Shown here piece by piece: positions 6,319 to 9,681 of a stretch of DNA of 9,681 bases (position 1 is its first letter; every line of letters begins with the position of its first letter). This DNA is from Paracoccaceae bacterium (lineage in GTDB: Bacteria > Pseudomonadota > Alphaproteobacteria > Rhodobacterales > Rhodobacteraceae), in the NCBI GenBank assembly GCA_023254015.1, contig JALQYS010000342.1, positions 1 to 9,681 on the forward strand, given 5' to 3'. Below the pieces are notes generated by a model, which saw nothing but the letters and a program-made list of their open reading frames with translations, was not told where the DNA came from and searched no databases. The position numbers and the translations under genes are program-made.

Positions 6319-7012
6319 TTACTCTGATTTCTTATGAAGTCGGGAAATACTCTCACAGAAATGCAAAAAGGTATCAAAGTGCTTGCTTTCTAACGGGTAC
6401 ACAGAAGCCTCCCACTGAATTGGAAAGTCAGCACCAAGAAAATAGCTGCTAAATGCTTCTTTGCGGTATTCAGGGAAAGCTTTTAGTGGGGTTGATTTAA
6501 TGGGAAAGCAGCGCAACCAATCTACATCCAGGTCGGGAAAGCACTTCCAGAAGTCAGGCCAACCTTCAGTTATATCCGCCAACAGTCTTCCATATCCATA
6601 TGAACTGTACTTGCGGTAGGTGTGAACGCCAATGGAAATTCCTTGATATGAAATTATCATTAGCGGAACTTGATAGATTTTGAACCCGACCCCGTATGAT
6701 CGCTTGGAATTGAGGAAGGTAGCAGCCTGCTCTTTCGAAGTGTAAAGTCGACCGCTTAATCGCTCGCGCCGGTCAAAGTGAGTGCTGCCAGCGCAGAAAA
6801 TCGAGCGCACGACTACGGAAGCGGGTACCTCTCCGTTAGCTTCGATTTCGGAAGGTTTACCAAAGTATCTTGATTTCGGTTGTGCTTTTTCCAGATTTAT
6901 CAATGCATAAGCCTTTTGGCAGTGACGAGAAAAATCCACAGAGCGGAAGACCCAGCTGGAACAGCTTTCTTGCTAGTTCGGGCGAGTCAATCTCGAAGTG
7001 TATCGCCATCAT
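6319..7012 (-). pseudogene. Unknown protein of about 230 aa, apparently split by a frameshift
   Basis: The main frame from 6939 to 6319 encodes 206 aa but would start at a GTG with no ribosome site, only eight codons after an in-frame stop upstream. In another frame, a better start (ATG ATG, 7012 and 7009) gives MAIHFEIDSPELARKLFQLG and then runs out of phase. The two frames meet at a run of five A on the plus strand (6930-6934). Removing one base joins them as LCGFSRHCQKAY and gives one protein of about 232 aa. This may be a true frameshift mutation or a sequencing slip. The product is not recognised: no signal peptide or membrane segment, rich in aromatic residues (YRKYSSYGYGR, WPDFWKCFPDLDVDWLRCFP). 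It is divergent from the DUF6641-like gene, with 67 bp between starts. Confidence 0.55.
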
Positions 7013-7032
7013 CTCTTCGGTAGGAAAATTAA

Positions 7033-7061
7033 TCAACTGACCACATGCTCGCATCAGTTGA
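7033..7061. promoter_or_regulatory. Inverted repeat in divergent promoter region, operator candidate
   Basis: tcaactga (7033-7040) and tcagttga (7054-7061) are perfect inverted copies whose centres lie 21 bp apart, two helical turns. They occupy the 67-bp gap between the divergent starts at 7012 and 7080, where a dimeric regulator could control both genes. Confidence 0.45.
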
Positions 7062-7079
7062 ACCAGAGAGGAGACTGCG

Positions 7080-7526
7080 ATGGGCGTGTTGGATAGAATT
7101 AAACTGGTTGAGATGACCCGCAAAATCAAGCCAGACGTGGCACAGCAACGGCGGCTCAAACTGATCGAACAGCTGCGAGAACAGCTGAAGATGGCAGAGG
7201 CAAAGCTGAACGGCACGGTCTACGAGCGGACCAAGAGCACATGGGACAAAGATGCCGAGGGCAATCGAGTGCGTGTGCAGAAGCCCGTTCGTGTTCGGGC
7301 TTGGTGGGAAGTGACTGGGAATGCTGTGCAGTTCGGCTTGCGATACGGCGCAGTGCCGTTGCAGCTGCAACCCGGCAAGAGCGCAGTTGAAGTGGCCAAG
7401 CTGGCCGAACTGCCCGCCGTGATCAAGCTGTTGATCAGCGCAGCCGAAGCTGGTGAGATGGACGCCGCCATTGCTGGCGTGATGGCTAAGCGTGTTTCGA
7501 AGGAAAAGGCTGTCGCTGCCCACTAG
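7080..7526 (+). CDS. DUF6641-like hypothetical protein
   Basis: This 148-aa protein starts at ATG 7080, seven bases after agaggaga (7065-7072). It begins with a basic helical segment (LDRIKLVEMTRKIKPDVAQQ) followed by a predicted coiled coil (RRLKLIEQLREQLKMAEAKL). The middle reads YERTKSTWDKDAEGNRVRVQ and RAWWEVTGNAVQFGLRYG, and the end has AVEVAKLAELPAVIKLLISA and AEAGEMDAAIAGVM. The order of basic N-terminus, RxWW, RYG and AVEVxxxAEL matches, from memory, the uncharacterised DUF6641 family, found in mobile and accessory DNA. No enzyme motif is visible. The gene lies at the island edge, divergent from the unknown frameshifted gene, and closes with a hairpin over its stop codon. Confidence 0.75.
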   Translation: MGVLDRIKLVEMTRKIKPDVAQQRRLKLIEQLREQLKMAEAKLNGTVYERTKSTWDKDAEGNRVRVQKPVRVRAWWEVTGNAVQFGLRYGAVPLQLQPGKSAVEVAKLAELPAVIKLLISAAEAGEMDAAIAGVMAKRVSKEKAVAAH

Positions 7527-7535
7527 GGCAGCGAC
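7512..7535 (+). terminator. Strong hairpin spanning the stop codon of the DUF6641-like gene
   Basis: gtcgctgccc (7512-7521) pairs perfectly with gggcagcgac (7526-7535) over a four-base loop, and the stop TAG (7524-7526) lies in it. No T-run follows, so it may protect the transcript end or terminate only weakly. Confidence 0.45.
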
Positions 7536-7714
7536 TAGCTGCGCTGGGAGCTTCTTCAGTTACTGAAGTTGGAGGGCGCCGGTGCGGATCAATTTGCCCT
7601 ATAACCGAACAGCTATGTTTGCGGCAAAGTGAGTGGTCGTCCAAAGTACTTAATTATACTATAATATTATACAAATTACGCATAAAGCATTAAAATTAAA
7701 CAAAAAACATATGC
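7536..7714. other. AT-rich non-coding DNA at the inside edge of the attachment site
   Basis: No gene is seen. From about 7645 the sequence becomes very AT-rich, with a 12-bp palindrome tataatattata at 7660-7671. Such DNA next to an attachment site often holds integrase arm or bending-protein sites, but I cannot identify any specifically. Confidence 0.4.
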
Positions 7715-7759
7715 TTCGTAATGATGGGGTCGGGGGTTCGAGTCCCTTCTGCGGCACCA
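7715..7759 (+). other. Attachment site: 3' part of tRNA-Thr(CGU)
   Basis: These 45 bases match tRNA positions 32 to the CCA end: anticodon loop TTCGTAA (7715-7721, anticodon CGT), 3' anticodon strand TGATG, five-base variable loop GGGTC, T-stem GGGGG, T-loop TTCGAGT, CCCTT, acceptor strand CTGCGGC and ACCA. The expected 5' anticodon strand (CATCA) is absent; the sequence before 7715 is unrelated AT-rich DNA. The tRNA is therefore incomplete. Tyrosine integrases commonly cross over in the anticodon loop, so this is the displaced native tRNA end at the right-hand edge of an island. The intact tRNA-Thr and probably the integrase should lie left of base 1. Confidence 0.8.
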
Positions 7760-7837
7760 CTTGGTTAAAACCCACAAATTTCCAAATGCTTGCAATGTGT
7801 TTTGGCGCACCTGGGCAATTTCAGTCACCGGTGTGTT

Positions 7838-9103
7838 TCACCCTTCCCTGAACGCGCGGCGGAAGTAGGTGGTGAAAGGCTCGACCAGATAGGCAAGCGG
7901 TGTTCTCGGGCTGGTCTCGATGAACGCCTCTACGGGCATTCCGGGCATAAGGGGTGGGGCGCCAGATGGTCCTTGATCCAAAGCGACCTCGACCCGAAAG
8001 GAGAACTTGCGGCTTTGTGGATCAAGCAGGGCGTCCGCCGAAACCCAAGTGATGCGCCCGGTTCGTTCTTGTCCCTGTTGTGACGGCAGCACCACGCGAA
8101 CAGATTGACCAGCGCGCACCTCGTTTATCTGAAGCGGGGTGAGTTGGGCAGTGACAACCAGTGGCCGGTCCTGTGGCACGATGTACATCAGGGGGGCCGC
8201 AGGGAGGATCACAGCTTGGGGTGTGGTGACCTGCAGGTTCAGAACGATTCCCGAAACCGGGGCGCGGATATCCATCGCAGAGATACGGTTTTGCAGAATG
8301 CGACGGCGCTCGATCAGGTCCAGCCGGGTCTGGTCCAGATCGCGCAGTTGTGTGTTTGCCTCTTCCTGACGCAGAGCGGAAAGGCGCAGTTTTTCCAGCG
8401 TTACTTCGGTCGCGCGCCCTTCGGCTTGCGCCTGCGATGCGGAAAGGTCGGCGCGGTCGCCGATCAGTTGCGCCTCCTGTCGTTGCAAGGCAAGGACCTG
8501 CCCTGCCTGTGCCAGCCCTTTGTCCAAAAGCGCCTGCTGAACCGCCAGCTCTTCTTGGATTAGCGAGAGCTGGCGTTGGATCGCCCGTTGTTGCCCCCTT
8601 ATCCCGTCGATCTGGGCCGCGATCTGGGCGCTGCGTTTGTCAAGCTGTTCGGCTTGCCGCAAAAAGCTGTCACGGCGGGCGTGAAAAAGGCGGGTTTGCC
8701 CAAGCGTAAGACGTGATATGTCGACGCCAACTTGCGCAAGCGACGCCAATTGGGCCGGAAAAGTGAGGTTGGGCAGGGAGTCGCGCTCTGCTTCAAGCCT
8801 TGCGCGTTCGGCAAGAACCTCGGCAAGGCGTCCGTTCACCACTGTCATTTCAGAACGCAGTGCCCGTCCGTCGAGTTGCAAAAGCAGGTCGCCGGCCTGC
8901 ACAAACTGTGCCTCATGCACCGCGATCGTGACAACCACACCGCCTTCTGGATGCTGGACGGTTTGGCGGTTGCGATCAACCTCAACCATCCCGGGGGCAA
9001 TAATCGCGCCGCTGATCTGCGCCGTCGCTGCCCAAAACCCGAAGCTGCCGATCAGGAGGGCCAGCGTCAGCAGACCAAGCAAAAGCGGGCGCCGCGCAAT
9101 CAT
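7838..9103 (-). CDS. HlyD-family type I secretion membrane fusion protein
   Basis: This 421-aa periplasmic adaptor joins an inner-membrane ABC transporter to an outer-membrane TolC-like channel for one-step protein export. The start chosen is ATG at 9103-9101, which overlaps the stop of the ATPase gene as ATGA; an upstream extension to 9220 would overlap that gene heavily and adds non-homologous sequence. A membrane helix (LLLGLLTLALLIGSFGFW) lies near the N-terminus, then the first half of the lipoyl-like domain (VQHPEGGVVVTIAVHEAQFV), long coiled-coil hairpins, the second half (RAPVSGIVLNLQV), and a beta-barrel (LVVTAQLTPLQINEVRAGQS, ITWVSADALLDPQSRKFSF). The C-terminus (YLVEPFTTYFRRAFRE) is typical, so the gene is complete. 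The exported substrate is not in the window. Confidence 0.92.
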   Translation of the reverse strand: MIARRPLLLGLLTLALLIGSFGFWAATAQISGAIIAPGMVEVDRNRQTVQHPEGGVVVTIAVHEAQFVQAGDLLLQLDGRALRSEMTVVNGRLAEVLAERARLEAERDSLPNLTFPAQLASLAQVGVDISRLTLGQTRLFHARRDSFLRQAEQLDKRSAQIAAQIDGIRGQQRAIQRQLSLIQEELAVQQALLDKGLAQAGQVLALQRQEAQLIGDRADLSASQAQAEGRATEVTLEKLRLSALRQEEANTQLRDLDQTRLDLIERRRILQNRISAMDIRAPVSGIVLNLQVTTPQAVILPAAPLMYIVPQDRPLVVTAQLTPLQINEVRAGQSVRVVLPSQQGQERTGRITWVSADALLDPQSRKFSFRVEVALDQGPSGAPPLMPGMPVEAFIETSPRTPLAYLVEPFTTYFRRAFREG

Positions 9104-9666
9104 GCGACACCCGTCGCACGGGCAAGATCGGCGTGGTTGCGCACCATGTCGCGCAAAATCTGATCTCGCGGCCCGAAGGCGCGTTTTGTGCCGTCCTCCA
9201 GCACCAGCAGGGCGTCGCATTCCTGAATGGCGGCCGGTCTGTGCGCCATGATAAGGACGCCCCCGCCAGCGGCTTTGACGCTTCGGATCGCGCTGTTCAG
9301 GGCAAGCGTTCCCTCGTTGTCGAGGTTCGAGTTCGGCTCGTCCAGAACTAGTAGAACGGGGTCGCCATAAAGTGCGCGCGCCAGCCCGATGCGTTGGATC
9401 TGACCGCCGGAAAGGCTGGGGCCATGGGCCGAAACCTGCGTGTCATAGCCATCGGGCAAGCGCAGGATCATCTCATGCGCATCAGCGCGACGGGCGGCTT
9501 GCACGACCAGCGCCGGATCAGGGTTGGCCGACAGACGCGCGATATTCTGCGCGATTGTGCCATTAAAAAGTGCGACCCGTTGCGGCAAATAGCTATAGCG
9601 CGACAATCTGGATGAGACGCGCGCGTCAATCTGGATGAGATCTACGTCGCGGCAGATGTGACGGTA
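9100..9666 (-). CDS. Type I secretion ABC ATPase (PrtD-like), C-terminal part, frame broken near window edge
   Basis: This is the nucleotide-binding end of a type I secretion permease/ATPase that would power export with the HlyD partner. Visible motifs are the Q-loop (YLPQRVALFNGTIAQNIARL), signature LSGGQIQRIGLARALYGDP, Walker B with the catalytic Glu (LLVLDEPNSNLD), and the H-loop (IMAHRPAA). The stop TGA (9102-9100) overlaps the HlyD start. Walker A and the membrane domain are not seen. Going upstream, the frame still resembles ATPase (DVDLIQID) but meets TGA at 9669-9667; the continuation GDTVTSAA is in another frame, so there may be a frameshift near 9640-9655. A 14-bp direct repeat lies beside it. 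The gene may be a pseudogene, or the edge may contain a sequence error. Confidence 0.8.
   Translation of the reverse strand, partial: YRHICRDVDLIQIDARVSSRLSRYSYLPQRVALFNGTIAQNIARLSANPDPALVVQAARRADAHEMILRLPDGYDTQVSAHGPSLSGGQIQRIGLARALYGDPVLLVLDEPNSNLDNEGTLALNSAIRSVKAAGGGVLIMAHRPAAIQECDALLVLEDGTKRAFGPRDQILRDMVRNHADLARATGVA
9604..9640. repeat. Short direct repeat inside the ATPase gene
   Basis: caatctggatgaga occurs at 9604-9617 and 9627-9640, 23 bp apart. The spacing is not a multiple of three, and it lies where the ATPase reading frame becomes irregular. Confidence 0.6.
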
Positions 9667-9681
9667 TCACCCTGATTGTCG

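Noticed and set aside
7715..7759. A complete tRNA gene
   Set aside because: No D-arm, 5' acceptor or 5' anticodon strand precedes it; only the 3' part is present.
9104..9220. Upstream extension of the HlyD-family gene
   Set aside because: It overlaps the ATPase gene and adds Arg-rich sequence unlike HlyD N-termini; the ATGA overlap at 9103 is the natural start.
1..9681. CRISPR array, retron ncRNA or toxin-antitoxin pair near the reverse transcriptase
   Set aside because: No regularly spaced repeats were seen, no msr/msd-like structure stood out next to the RT, and the small genes do not match toxin-antitoxin families I know.

Overview
The window looks like the chromosome of an alphaproteobacterium, most likely of the Rhodobacterales. 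The grounds are the high-GC codon use of the secretion and recombinase genes, a PrtD/HlyD-type type I secretion pair, and a tRNA-Thr(CGU) tail of a kind I associate with that group. It contains the right end of a genomic island and the start of the flanking chromosome.

Bases 1-3399 are an IS66-family insertion sequence read on the minus strand; its other end lies beyond base 1. Its terminal repeat (minus strand GTAAGCGGTGCGC) ends at 3399, followed by tnpA (3315-2890) and the first half of tnpB (2893-2738). tnpB is then interrupted by a compact element of about 2.6 kb that carries a 61-aa ORF and a 703-aa serine recombinase. The rest of tnpB resumes at 138 and runs off the window. Removing the sequence between the two GATCG copies (135-139 and 2737-2741) restores one open tnpB frame, so this is a clean insertion.

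The IS66 element itself sits inside a reverse transcriptase gene. Bases 3400-4785 encode RT motifs A to D followed by a long C-terminal region, as in Abi/UG-type defence reverse transcriptases, but without the N-terminus. The result is a nest of three layers: recombinase element inside IS66 inside a reverse transcriptase.

The remaining island cargo (5025-7526) is a secreted heparin-lyase-I-like protein, an 82-aa protein with an internal duplication, an unrecognised minus-strand gene that appears frameshifted at an A5 run, and a divergent DUF6641-like gene. The short intergenic region between the last two carries an 8+8 inverted repeat resembling an operator.

An AT-rich stretch then leads to 7715-7759, which matches the anticodon loop to CCA end of a tRNA-Thr(CGU). 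I read this as the right-hand attachment site of the island. To its right, on the minus strand, are an HlyD-family membrane fusion protein (9103-7838) and, overlapping it by ATGA, the C-terminal part of its ABC ATPase partner. The ATPase frame appears broken near the right edge of the window.
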